A stretch of DNA of 64,000 nt, taken from positions 682,001 through 746,000 of the forward strand of contig NZ_JACLZK010000002.1 in the NCBI RefSeq assembly GCF_014253065.1, written 5' to 3'. The stretch's first letter is position 1. Every line of letters begins with the position of its first letter. A program made the position numbers and the translations under genes. Source of the DNA: Campylobacter massiliensis (GTDB lineage: Bacteria > Campylobacterota > Campylobacteria > Campylobacterales > Campylobacteraceae). Shown piece by piece: positions 16,817-25,450 of this stretch. Below the pieces are notes generated by a model. That model was not told the origin of the DNA, made no database searches, and was given only the letters and a program-made list of their open reading frames with translations.

Positions 16817-17039
16817 ATAAAGCTATCTTGTTATCTATCGTGTACTTTGCGGCTTTGCTCAAAAAGTCTGATCTATTGGTCGTTAGCTTGCTGATAGATT
16901 TTAGTAGTTTTTCAGGGAGGATTACGTTAACCCTTACTTTCTTTTCGATCGGCGCGGGCTCTCTAATCTCTTCTCCTTCCACTATCAATACGTCAAGCAA
17001 GCAAGAAAAAGCTTCTATTTGCACAAGAAAGGGTAGCAC
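16815..17039 (-). pseudogene. HicB-like antitoxin, C-terminal remnant
   Basis: 74 residues. The part KKVRVNVILPEKLLKSISKL and NRSDFLSKAAKYTI matches the ribbon-helix-helix tail of the complete HicB at 31895-32254 (VKVRINLTIPKGLL, NNRSAWLSELAKKAL). The HicB partial-RNase-H N-terminal domain and a HicA partner are missing, so this is the remains of a second HicAB locus. The first 25 residues read into unrelated DNA. Confidence 0.6.
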
Positions 17040-17180
17040 AGCTGCAAAAAAAGGATACTCGCTTTTAGAAGCTTTGTATCAAACCTCTTTAGACATGGGG
17101 CATAGTAGAGAGGAGATCACGAAGCATTATACGGAATTTTAAAGAATCGTAAACGGTCTTACTAGAGCCGTAGCGTCAAA

Positions 17181-17218
17181 AGTTTTAGACATTATGTATA
17201 ATGCCCTTTGTAAGAGAT
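17181..17218. repeat. 38-bp repeat of the yoeB 3' end (left of Sel1 gene)
   Basis: Differs from 18219-18256 at four positions by eye. The right copy contains the stop and last codons of the YoeB-like toxin; this left copy is an orphan. The two direct copies bracket the Sel1-repeat gene, as though that gene had been inserted with, or between, duplicated ends. Confidence 0.65.
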
Positions 17219-17360
17219 TCTGCTTATATCCAAAGTATAGGAAATGGCAGGTAAGTTTATATATGCTATTTTATCACAAAAATAAATATATAATTAATAA
17301 TAATTTAAGTTTAAAAAAGACAAAATATCATCTATATAGGTTACATTAAAGAGATAAAAA

Positions 17361-18200
17361 ATGAAAAGAATTTTAGTTTTACTTGTAGTTTTATTTTCTA
17401 TTGGGTTTTCCAAAGATCTTATTAAATCGGGAAGCGAAGCTTACAAGAAAGGCGACTACCAAAAAGCTGCCGAGCTTTATCAAAAAGCTTGTGATGGGGG
17501 AGAGGCTTTGGGTTGTGGAAGCTTAGGACATTTATACACAGAAGGTCATGGTGTAAAACAGGATTACCAAAAAGCAACTGAATTATGACAGAAAGCTTGT
17601 GATGGGGGAAGTGTTAAGGGTTGTGTTGGTTTGGGGGCTTTATATTTAAAGGGTCAAGGTGTAAAACAAGATTACCAAAAAGCAACTGAATTATTTAAGA
17701 AAGGTTGCGATGACGAGGAGGCTTTAGGTTGCTTTAACTTAGGGGTTTTATACAAAAACGGTCAAGGTGTAAAACAAAACTACCAAAAAGCAGCTGAATT
17801 TTATCAAAAAGCTTGTGATGGGGGAGAGGCTTTGGGTTGTGGAAGCTTAGGGTTTTTATACGAAACCGGCCAAGGTGTAAAACAAAATTACCAAAAAGCA
17901 ACTGAACTGTTTAAAAAAACTTGTGATAGTGAAGTAGCTAGGGGTTGCTTTGGGTTAGGAGCTTTATACCAAAACGGTAAAGGCCTAAGGCAAAACTACC
18001 ACAAAGCTGCCGAGCTTTATCAAAAAGCTTGTGATGGGGGAGATGCTTTTGGCTGCTCTAGCTTAGGGTTTTTATACGAAACCGGCCAAGGTGTAAAACA
18101 GGATTTTTCCACTGCAAAACAATACCATGGCAAGGCTTGTGATTTAGGGCTTCAGTTAGGATGTGATAATTACAGAAAGCTAAACGAAAAAGGCTATTAA
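17361..18200 (+). pseudogene. Secreted Sel1-repeat (Hcp-like) protein with an in-frame TGA
   Basis: The signal peptide MKRILVLLVVLFSIGFS is followed by about seven 36-residue Sel1/TPR-like repeats. Each holds a Cys pair (ACDGG...GC), as in the Helicobacter cysteine-rich proteins, where the pair forms a disulfide. TGA at 17586-17588 interrupts codon 76; the frame continues unchanged to 18200. Without it the product would be 279 residues. Either a nonsense mutation has split the gene or a sequencing error is present. The repeats are also near-identical in DNA, so recombination can change their number. Confidence 0.75.
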
Positions 18201-18218
18201 AAATTAATTGACATGAAG

Positions 18219-18256
18219 AGTTTTAGACATTATTCATAATGCCCTTTGCAAGAGAT
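18219..18256. repeat. 38-bp repeat, yoeB end (right of Sel1 gene)
   Basis: Partner of 17181-17218. It contains the last codons and stop of the YoeB-like toxin gene (18230-18487). Confidence 0.65.
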
Positions 18257-18487
18257 GATGTAGATCGTATCGTCTTTAACGGCATAAACCAGCCTATGTT
18301 CGTGATTAATGCGTCTACTATAAAAGCCGCTTAGATTTCCTTTTAGGGCTTCTGGTTTACCTATGCCGTCAAATGGGTTTCTGCTTATGTCCTTGATTAA
18401 CTCGTTTATTTTTTTTAAATTCTGCTTGTCTTGGGTTTGCCAAGATAAGTATTCTTGCCATGCATCGTCGTCCCATAAAATTTGCAA
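18230..18487 (-). CDS. YoeB/Txe-family mRNA interferase toxin
   Basis: 85 residues, typical length. WDDDAWQEYLSWQ at the start, KINELIKDI, then GKPEALKGNLSGFYSRRI, HEHRLVY and GHY at the end match YoeB. The Glu, Arg and terminal His-Tyr residues form its ribosome-dependent RNase site. It follows the antitoxin gene by 2 bp. The pair probably stabilises the element or the former plasmid. Confidence 0.88.
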   Translation of the reverse strand: MQILWDDDAWQEYLSWQTQDKQNLKKINELIKDISRNPFDGIGKPEALKGNLSGFYSRRINHEHRLVYAVKDDTIYIISCKGHYE

Positions 18488-18489
18488 GG

Positions 18490-18747
18490 CTACTCTCCTA
18501 TTAGCTCGTGGCTATTAAAATTTAACTTACCGGCTTTAAATTTAGCCATCTTTTGCTCTAAGTACTCGATATTGTCTTTTTTGTAGAACGGATCGTTTAT
18601 ACCGATCTCAAATGGAATCCTTCCTTCACTGCCTAGTCTTTTTAGAAATATATTAATTGCCGTCGATACAGACATTCCTATCTCGGCGCATACAAGCTCG
18701 GCGTTTTTCTTGACGTCATCCTTTACTCTTATACTAATTTGTGCCAT
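18490..18747 (-). CDS. RelB/DinJ-family antitoxin
   Basis: 85 residues. An N-terminal ribbon-helix-helix (QISIRVKDDVKKNAELVCAE, MSVSTAINIFLKRL) gives DNA binding and autoregulation. The flexible C-terminal part would wrap the toxin. First gene of a two-gene operon with the YoeB-like toxin. The combination of a DinJ-type antitoxin with a YoeB-type toxin is common in mobile DNA. Confidence 0.85.
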   Translation of the reverse strand: MAQISIRVKDDVKKNAELVCAEIGMSVSTAINIFLKRLGSEGRIPFEIGINDPFYKKDNIEYLEQKMAKFKAGKLNFNSHELIGE

Positions 18748-18983
18748 TATCTATCCTTTTTAATTATTTGTAATACATTGTATCATAAAAGTATAGCATT
18801 TTAGCCATGATCAGCAATCATTACCACTAAAAGACGTAGCCTTGCGGCGCTTTAGCGCATAAGCAAGGCAAAACAGGGGGCAAGGGGGCGGTGCGCTATT
18901 TACAAATTCATCAGAGAACTAAGTTTAAAAAACCAAGAAATACAAACGGCCGAGATGAAACTTAGAAACCTCAAATCAGAGCC

Positions 18984-20397
18984 CTAGATATTATCAAACA
19001 AGCTTCTTTCTTGCTTGGCTTTTGCGGCGACCTCCCCTTTTTCTTTCAGCTCCCTGATCTCGCGCGTGATCTGCTCATAATAGTTTTTATACAGATAGAT
19101 CAAAAATTTCTTCGCCCGACCGTATGAAATTCTTTTATGGGTATTGAGATAATACAAATCCCCCCCCTCGCGGCTCATAGCTACCTCTCCGAACCGGTTT
19201 ATCTCCTCATGTCTTTTAAGTAGCGAAACGCCGTAGTAGTATTGGCTGATGTTCAATAAAAAATCCATCATAGGCGTTTTCAGGTCTATCGGTATCTATC
19301 TCGTAAACTCTCGTATGACCGTCATCGTATGTTTTTTTGCGTCGATGAGATTTCTAAATTTTTCTATGGCCAGATCAACCGTATCGGCCTTTCTGGTCCT
19401 AAATTGCTCCAGGTAGTCTTTTTGAAATTTAAACGTAATGATCTTGTCTTTGCTATGTATCTCGTAGTCGAAATGCAACTTGCTCTAAAGATCGGGGATA
19501 ACGATATCATCAAAATGAATTTTATTACTTAATAAATACACAAAGCCATTTGGTAAATCCGATAATTTTGCATCGAAAATCCCTTCCAGCTCCTCTTGTT
19601 TAAAGTCATACTCGGTCTTGTAGTTGTTAAAATTAGTGCGGTATTTGATCTTGGTTACAAAGGCCTCGTAAAACCTGATGGCGTATTTACTCGTAAAGCT
19701 ATTTAACGTCTTAAAGTCTAAAAGTGTGTAATCGGTCTTTTGCCAGCAAGCCGTAGCCAACTCCTTTGCAAAACTGACCTCGCACGTAGCTTTTTTACGC
19801 TCCTCGCCCTTCGTCTTGAAATTTGGAGTTATAACGAGCCTGGTTTTTGCCAGATGATAAATTCATTCTTTTCCCAGTCCCTGTAATTATTTAATTCAAA
19901 GGCTACATACTCGAGTTTTTCCACGGACTTTATAAAATTCGTTCTCCAGTTCTTCGCATCGCCTACCACGCGCTTAAATAGCTCCAAAGGAATTACAAGG
20001 GTAGTAAATTTAACCGGTTTGGTGTCTTTTTTAACACACTCTTGAGGGGTTTTTAGTAAGAAATTTAAGACCTTTAAGTCGTATATATTGATCTTTAGCC
20101 CTCTCTTATCGGCGACCACCTTGCCCCTAATAACCGAATTCGCTTTTAAAAGTTTGATATAGCTATCGCCCTTTAAATAATCGGCCTCATAAATTCTTTG
20201 TCCTTGCGGATCTATGGCTACAGGAGCAAAAAATCCTCTTCTAAATCATCATAGCCCGGCTCTTCTTCCAAATCGTCGTCTATATCGGGTATATCTTGAG
20301 GTATCTTTTTCCTTTTATTGAAATTCTTATACGACGTTTTTAAATTTTGACAAATTTTCTCCCTAAAAAGCTCCCAAAAATCAAAAAATGGGGTCAT
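18984..20397 (-). pseudogene. Rep_3-family plasmid replication initiator, multiply broken
   Basis: Pieces in order from 20397: MTPFFDFWELFREK plus an acidic linker; frameshift at the A-run 20228-20233; YEADYLKGDSYIKLL through NEFIIWQK; frameshift at the T-run 19844-19848; LLDFKTLNSFTSKYAIRFYEAF (a winged-helix core typical of RepB/Rep_3). In-frame TAG at 19485-19487 and 19296-19298 follow, then NRFGEVAMSREGGDLYYLN and a Lys/Glu-rich tail. Restored, it would be about 460 residues. With at least four lesions it cannot work as read. Confidence 0.8.
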
Positions 20398-20737
20398 TTT
20401 AGTGACTTGTGCTAAAAAATCTTGGCTTTTTAGGGAGGGGGTGCACTCAAAAATTAACTAAACTAAGCCGTTTTTACTTAAATATAGCTTATTTTAAGTA
20501 TACATTCAGTATAAAACAATATTTTTTCCCTAAAATGATAAGAAAAATTTTCAAGTGAAAAACTAAGTTATTCACACCCCCTAAATTTATAAGAATTTAA
20601 ATTTAATAAGAATTCCAAAAATCAAAAAACTTAATTTTTTTCTTAAATAAAAATATACACCACAATATCTCTAAAATAACAATTTTTAGGGATATAAATC
20701 AAATTTGGTAAAATATCATCGGTAAAAAGGAGAAAAT
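20398..20737. other. Candidate plasmid origin region upstream of rep
   Basis: 340 bp of very A/T-rich DNA. A DnaA-box match TTATTCACA is at 20568-20576. TCCCTAAAAAGC (20360-20371, inside rep) and GCTTTTTAGGGA (20425-20436) form a 12-bp inverted repeat around the rep start, with shorter CCCTAAA copies at 20528 and 20579. Origins next to rep genes look like this, but no regular iterons are seen. Confidence 0.45.
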
Positions 20738-20863
20738 ATGGAAATTTTAGAACAGAACAAAGACTATTTGAAACTCAAAATATTTGACGAAATCAGGCAA
20801 AAACACGGTATTATAGTCGCTGCTAGCGGTCAAACCGTATACTACGCAGACAAAAAAGCATAA
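20738..20863 (+). CDS. Small hypothetical protein (41 aa)
   Basis: ATG preceded at good distance by AAAAGGAGAA. The product is MEILEQNKDYLKLKIFDEIR followed by an Ala/Gly/Tyr end. It starts an apparent two-gene plus-strand unit with 20913-21584 (49 bp apart) and reads away from the rep origin region. Not recognised. Confidence 0.5.
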   Translation: MEILEQNKDYLKLKIFDEIRQKHGIIVAASGQTVYYADKKA

Positions 20864-20912
20864 AAAGGATCGCATATGCTTTGAAATGCAAAATTCATCA
20901 TAAGGGCTAGAC

Positions 20913-21584
20913 GTGCAACAAGACTTTGAAATAACTGTTAAATCTACCGATAACCTCAGAGACGAGCTTAAAACGCTTTTTAAGACCAATGAAGCCTATA
21001 GGGGCGAAGAAGCCAGAGCTCTTATACAATCGCTAAGCGTCGTCGATAAAATGCTAAATTTTAAAAATAAGCAAGATATGAAATTTTCAAAAGACAAGAT
21101 CGACGTCAAGCTAAAAATGGAAAGCGGCACGTATGATCTTGAAATTCCTATGGGTGAAGATAACTTTTCAAAACAGCTTGATCGCTTGATAGATTTGACG
21201 AGCAAGGATATATCAAGAAATAGGCCGACGCGGCAAGAAAAAGAAGAGTATCAAACGATAATTGAGAAATTTGGAGACGGGGGCATTGAAAAATTTAAAA
21301 ACCCGGAGCGAGAAAGTACTTTTGATAAGGTGTTGGCCGGAAGCCTAAAGACAATCGAAACCATATCACAAACCGCCGGCGAGGAAACATCGCAATTTGT
21401 AAGTTCTTTTATAGCTACTATGAAATCGGCCATAAATCCAAAAGACCAAGAGTCGATACTGCAAAAAGATATAAAAAATATTCTTCAAATTTTGGCTAAA
21501 AGTGGAAAAGACAATAACGAAAAACTCGTTAAGAAGGGCGAAAGAGTAAAAGAGCATAATAAAGAGTTAGATATTACTAAGTAA
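20913..21584 (+). CDS. Hypothetical helical protein (223 aa)
   Basis: GTG start, with AAGGG about 8 nt upstream. A charged, mostly helical protein without signal or membrane segments. One segment (MKFSKDKIDVKLKMESGTYD) may be beta-rich, and the C-terminus is Lys-rich. The only plus-strand gene among the putative effectors. No family recognised; no flagellar promoter seen. Confidence 0.6.
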   Translation: MQQDFEITVKSTDNLRDELKTLFKTNEAYRGEEARALIQSLSVVDKMLNFKNKQDMKFSKDKIDVKLKMESGTYDLEIPMGEDNFSKQLDRLIDLTSKDISRNRPTRQEKEEYQTIIEKFGDGGIEKFKNPERESTFDKVLAGSLKTIETISQTAGEETSQFVSSFIATMKSAINPKDQESILQKDIKNILQILAKSGKDNNEKLVKKGERVKEHNKELDITK

Positions 21585-21680
21585 GTTATTTTATAGTAAA
21601 TAACGTTAATATATGATATAAAATAATAACTAAAACTTTCTTATACTAAAATATAGTACAGAATTATAAATAAACATTTT

Positions 21681-23528
21681 TTATGCTAAAATATTAACTT
21701 TTCTATAAAATTTATCTTTTTCATCTATTTTTGTATTTGCCTCAAGCTCGTTATTTAAAAATGAAATGTTGTATAGATCCTTCGCCGTTAAGGTTTTATT
21801 GTCTCCCAGGTATATCAAAAACTGTTTTCCATGCTTAGTAGAAAAGGATTTTATAGCGCTAGCTCCTATTTCCTGGAGCGTCTTATATTTGCCGTTGGTA
21901 TCTAGGATGCCTATATTATTAAAGCTTATAGAGCCAAGCTCGATGTCGCTCATGGCTTTAGTTTCTAAATTTAGGCTTGCCCTTCTGGTTTTATCTCCTA
22001 AAAGCTTACCCGTATCAGAATACAGCTGCGTTACTTCTATTTCTCTACCGCTATCAAATTTTAAGGTTATAGACCCGTTATCGTTTAGCTTCATAGCTAT
22101 TACGCTATCGCTGTCGTTCATCATTAAGGCCGCTTTACTCGGATTATCCTCAAAGGCTCTTTTTACTTTCTCTAAGTTTTCTGGGCTAAATTCTAGCCTT
22201 GTAGCCTTTTGGAATTCATTTTCCATGGCGATCATGTATGACGACTTGCTACCGTTTAGCCTACTTATATATTCGTCTGCATTTTCTACGTTATACTCTT
22301 TTAGATTTTTTGATAGCCACTCTACGTCTTTTGCGTGGGCGGTGGATTCTTTTTCATAATCTCTATAAAATTTCATAAAACTATCTTTTTGATAGTTTTC
22401 ATACGAGAAGTCGTCGCTCGTCTTTTTGCTTGATATGATCGGATTAAATTCATTAAGCTTTAGCTTTCCGTCAAATCCAGCCTTAGCGTAAGCAAAATTG
22501 TTAAATAGGCTATTTTTATTAAATACGTTATTGTTTCTTAGGTCTACCCAGCCGTCCTTGTCCGCATATGCATCAAAGAAGTTCTTAATACTATCGGTTT
22601 CCGCCTTTTTGTATCTGCTTTCCGGTGCAAATACGGTGTAGGGGTTTTCCTTGTAGTAAAAAATGCGATTATCGATCTTTGAGATGTCGATTTGAGTCTT
22701 GCCTTTTTCTTTCAGTTTGGCATTTAGATCCTCTATTTGCTTCCGCCTATGGTTTATATCTATATCTTTTTTAATAAACTGCGCCAGATCTATACCGCTG
22801 GTTACGTCGCTTAAATTTGCTATCTTTTCGTTGCCGTCCTTATCGTATCCTCTAACCTTGAGCTTTGAGAATAGCTTATCGGAGCTATTTAAAATTCCGT
22901 CGCCGTTACTGTCAAAGTTAAAGAGTATTGCATTTGAGCTAAATTTGCCGATACCTAGCTTGTCGTTATCGCCGTATAGATCTAAAAATACCTCTACGTC
23001 GCCGTATTTAGTTTTTAGTATATTTTCGCTTGCATAGTCGTTTAGATTGTTTCTGTCTTGACTTAGGATGGTATTTGATTTGCTGCCTTTAAAATATCCG
23101 CCGCCGGCAAATTCTTCTATTACGGGCGCCCCGGAATCTGGCAAACCGATAGAAAAACAATATCCGCTATTCTCATACGATCCTTGAAATCTATTATATC
23201 CGTCTTGAGTAACTCTATCCGAGTTGTCCATATTGGACCACATAGGCAGACTTGCCCTATAAGCGCTTGATCCTAAAAACCCGGTAGAATATCCATTTAC
23301 ACTATCAGATCCGCCTTTATATAGATAGGCTTGCGAATTTTGCATTAGTATATCGTTGGCTTTTTCTAAAAGATCGTATTGCCTACTGATATATTCGTCC
23401 TTGCTTATTGCCTCATTGCCCACCTTGACTAGCTCTTGTCCGGCGAGTCTAGATGCGGAAGCTTGCATTTGGCCTTGTCTTAATAATGATAAATTTACGT
23501 CATAGCCGTTTCTTAACAGAACATCCAT
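21681..23528 (-). CDS. Large EF-hand-loop island protein (615 aa)
   Basis: Function unknown. Paralogue of the 654-residue product at 29565. N-termini differ, but from about residue 174 (KYGDVEVFLDLYGDNDKLGI) the two share long nearly identical blocks, and the last 130 residues differ little. D206-D217 (DSNGDGILNSSD) fits a calcium-binding EF-hand or dockerin loop (DxNxDGxxxxxD); a second acidic DKDGWVD lies near 345. No signal peptide; the polar Ser/Asn-rich start would suit a type III-like export signal. Preceded by its own sigma-28 promoter. Confidence 0.8.
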   Translation of the reverse strand: MDVLLRNGYDVNLSLLRQGQMQASASRLAGQELVKVGNEAISKDEYISRQYDLLEKANDILMQNSQAYLYKGGSDSVNGYSTGFLGSSAYRASLPMWSNMDNSDRVTQDGYNRFQGSYENSGYCFSIGLPDSGAPVIEEFAGGGYFKGSKSNTILSQDRNNLNDYASENILKTKYGDVEVFLDLYGDNDKLGIGKFSSNAILFNFDSNGDGILNSSDKLFSKLKVRGYDKDGNEKIANLSDVTSGIDLAQFIKKDIDINHRRKQIEDLNAKLKEKGKTQIDISKIDNRIFYYKENPYTVFAPESRYKKAETDSIKNFFDAYADKDGWVDLRNNNVFNKNSLFNNFAYAKAGFDGKLKLNEFNPIISSKKTSDDFSYENYQKDSFMKFYRDYEKESTAHAKDVEWLSKNLKEYNVENADEYISRLNGSKSSYMIAMENEFQKATRLEFSPENLEKVKRAFEDNPSKAALMMNDSDSVIAMKLNDNGSITLKFDSGREIEVTQLYSDTGKLLGDKTRRASLNLETKAMSDIELGSISFNNIGILDTNGKYKTLQEIGASAIKSFSTKHGKQFLIYLGDNKTLTAKDLYNISFLNNELEANTKIDEKDKFYRKVNILA

Positions 23529-23557
23529 ATTAAAATCCTTTTAAATGTTTTAATACC

Positions 23558-23584
23558 AAATCGGCAAATTTTAAAATTTATTTA
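23558..23584 (-). promoter_or_regulatory. Sigma-28-type promoter for the 615-aa protein
   Basis: Minus strand: TAAA (23584-23581), 15 nt, GCCGATTT (23565-23558). A close match to the flagellar FliA consensus, followed by AAAAGGA before the ATG at 23528. Confidence 0.7.
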
Positions 23585-23620
23585 GGCAAGGGCGGATAAT
23601 CCGCCCCATAAGAATACTAG

Positions 23621-24004
23621 TTAGTAAACTTCCCTGACGTCTGCTGCGGCTAGATTGCCGTTTGCGTCAACATATGCTCTTAATTTACCCAATGGAAAAT
23701 AGTTTGTATTGCCCTGTAAATCACCTATAACTTTATTTACAAAAGTTAAGTCCATTTTTAAAGCGGGGCTTTGTTGATAAACAACCATACCGCTTAGATC
23801 ATCCTTGCCTATATTGGCAAACATTGGTATATTGGTATTCCAAAAATAATTAGTTATACCAAATTTTGCAATTGTGTCAGGGAATATTTGCCAAAAGTGT
23901 TTGTCTAACCTAATAACAGCATTTTTATCATCATGAACTCCATTAGGCTTTCCTGGTGTCGGAGTAAATACTGGTCTATTTCTAAATATGCCTGCTTTAA
24001 TCAT
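23621..24004 (-). CDS. Hypothetical protein (127 aa) behind the 356-aa family member
   Basis: Begins at an ATG that overlaps the stop of the preceding gene by one base, so it is translationally coupled. Residues include LDKHFWQIFPDTIAKFGITN and LGKLRAYVDANGNLAAADV. No module of the neighbouring family is recognisable. It may be a partner or chaperone-like companion, but that is only suggested by coupling. Confidence 0.6.
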   Translation of the reverse strand: MIKAGIFRNRPVFTPTPGKPNGVHDDKNAVIRLDKHFWQIFPDTIAKFGITNYFWNTNIPMFANIGKDDLSGMVVYQQSPALKMDLTFVNKVIGDLQGNTNYFPLGKLRAYVDANGNLAAADVREVY

Positions 24005-25074
24005 TAAATTTTAATATTCAATAGCCTAAGTTCTTGTCTTTTAGCTTCCAGTGCTTCTAAAAGTTCCTTATTGGCTTTTTCTATTTGTTCAAACAATAAC
24101 TCTGCTGGTGTTTTTAGTTTGGTATCATCTTCTATTTTAGGCGTAGTCTTTAGAAGGTTTTTCATAAATCTAACATAATCTTGCATGCCTTCATCCATTG
24201 AATTTATTTGTTCATCTGAGATATTATTCATATCATTTTGACTATGCCATAAATTGATCTTTTCTCTAAACGCTTTCGCATCTACATTCTTATCGTATCC
24301 TTGCATTTTACCTATAATGGTTGTTTCGCCTTCTCTTACATTTAAATTTTTATTTATAACAGCAGCTAACAGCCCACCTTTGGTAATACTTCCATCAGAA
24401 TTTAAATATTTCTCTCCATTAACATTTATATAAACTCCTGTTTTATCCTGTTCTCTGCCACCGTTATTGTTGCTAAAAATAGATGTAGCTGGGGTATAGT
24501 TTTTATCTCTTGGATCTTTGCCTGCTCTCATAGATTCATTGAAAAATAATGTGTCTATATCTTTGCTTTGATCCTTATAATTAAACTCTGCTGCAGCGGC
24601 ATCATAGTCATATACACTATTATAAACTTTATCTACCTTAAGCGTTCTTTTATCATAACTAAACCCTTGTGGAAATTTGGCAAGGTCTTCTTTAGTAAAG
24701 CTCTCTTTTGAGTTTAAGATTTCTTCGCCAACTACTTGAGTAAGAATTTTATAGGCATTGCCAGCGGTTTTGGCAATATCTACGTTTTTCATAGTTTTCA
24801 TTAAGAATGATGCACCACCCACTACCCTGCTAAGCGACTCCATCGTGCTTGAATGAATTTTATAGTCTGTAGGGATTCCTGCAGCCTTATTAAATTCAGC
24901 TGTAAAATAGCCATCTTTATCTACGTTGTACCCCAAGACGCTATTTAAATTTGAAGCCGGTATGTTCGATTGCGCAATATCATTTTCTTTTGATATTTCT
25001 ATTTTAGAGTTATGTCTAATATTTATTTGAAAATTTTGCGCGAAACCAAAAGAATTATTTAATCTACCTATCAT
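24004..25074 (-). CDS. GYxVD-family island protein (356 aa)
   Basis: Function unknown. It shares with the genes at 25451, 27546 and 32299 a conserved central stretch: LGYNVDKDGYFTAEFNKAAG, then a DYKIHSST motif, IAKTAGNAYKILTQVVGEE and YGF-type PQGFSYD. Also a VREGETTIIGKMQGYDKN motif like the WGKINGLD motif of the smaller family. The C-terminus is a coiled coil (EQIEKANKELLEALEAKR). N-terminus MIGRLNNSFGFAQ, without signal peptide. Separated from the preceding gene by a hairpin at 25097-25122. Confidence 0.78.
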   Translation of the reverse strand: MIGRLNNSFGFAQNFQINIRHNSKIEISKENDIAQSNIPASNLNSVLGYNVDKDGYFTAEFNKAAGIPTDYKIHSSTMESLSRVVGGASFLMKTMKNVDIAKTAGNAYKILTQVVGEEILNSKESFTKEDLAKFPQGFSYDKRTLKVDKVYNSVYDYDAAAAEFNYKDQSKDIDTLFFNESMRAGKDPRDKNYTPATSIFSNNNGGREQDKTGVYINVNGEKYLNSDGSITKGGLLAAVINKNLNVREGETTIIGKMQGYDKNVDAKAFREKINLWHSQNDMNNISDEQINSMDEGMQDYVRFMKNLLKTTPKIEDDTKLKTPAELLFEQIEKANKELLEALEAKRQELRLLNIKI

Positions 25075-25096
25075 CTTTTTTCCTATAGAGTTTATA

Positions 25097-25122
25097 AACC
25101 CACAAATATTGCTTTGTGGGTT
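25097..25122 (-). terminator. Hairpin after the 25132 gene fragment
   Basis: AACCCACAAA (25097-25106) and TTTGTGGGTT (25113-25122), 10-bp stem with a 6-nt loop. On the minus strand only a short TTTATAAA follows, so it may attenuate rather than fully stop transcription into the 25074 gene. Confidence 0.6.
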
Positions 25123-25131
25123 AAAAATAAA

Positions 25132-25440
25132 TTAATACCTAGTAACCAATATCCTACTTAGATCATTTTTAAACAATCTTCCCAGCCATTTGCTTAAGTT
25201 TTTACCCGTTAGCTTCCCTGGATCGACATTTTCCGCCCAAATTTTGAGCTGATCTCGGTCTAGTTTTTCTGGATCAAGAGCGTCATAATCAATATGTGCT
25301 GTTAAATTCGGCTGTGCGATCGTCAAATTTAAAGCTTGATTTGCCGTCTCTTTTTCCTCATGCGTCTTTAAATTTTGCCCATGAGAGCTACTAAAATCAT
25401 AATTTACGTTTGCGTTAAATCCGTTTATACCGCTTATCAT
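25132..25440 (-). CDS. Short N-module-A protein (102 aa), truncated paralogue
   Basis: Residues 1-38 are module A, and the next 40 (YDALDPEKLDRDQLKIWAEN) resemble the 8681-9772 protein. It then ends at residue 102 and lacks the WGK motif and the C-module. It sits 10 bp behind the 25451-26632 gene. It may be a remnant or a reservoir of module A for recombination. Confidence 0.6.
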   Translation of the reverse strand: MISGINGFNANVNYDFSSSHGQNLKTHEEKETANQALNLTIAQPNLTAHIDYDALDPEKLDRDQLKIWAENVDPGKLTGKNLSKWLGRLFKNDLSRILVTRY

Positions 25441-25450
25441 ATTAATCCTT

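Noticed and set aside
17361-18200. Tandem DNA repeat as a CRISPR or minisatellite
   Set aside because: The periodicity of 108 bp is that of Sel1 protein repeats; there are no unique spacers.
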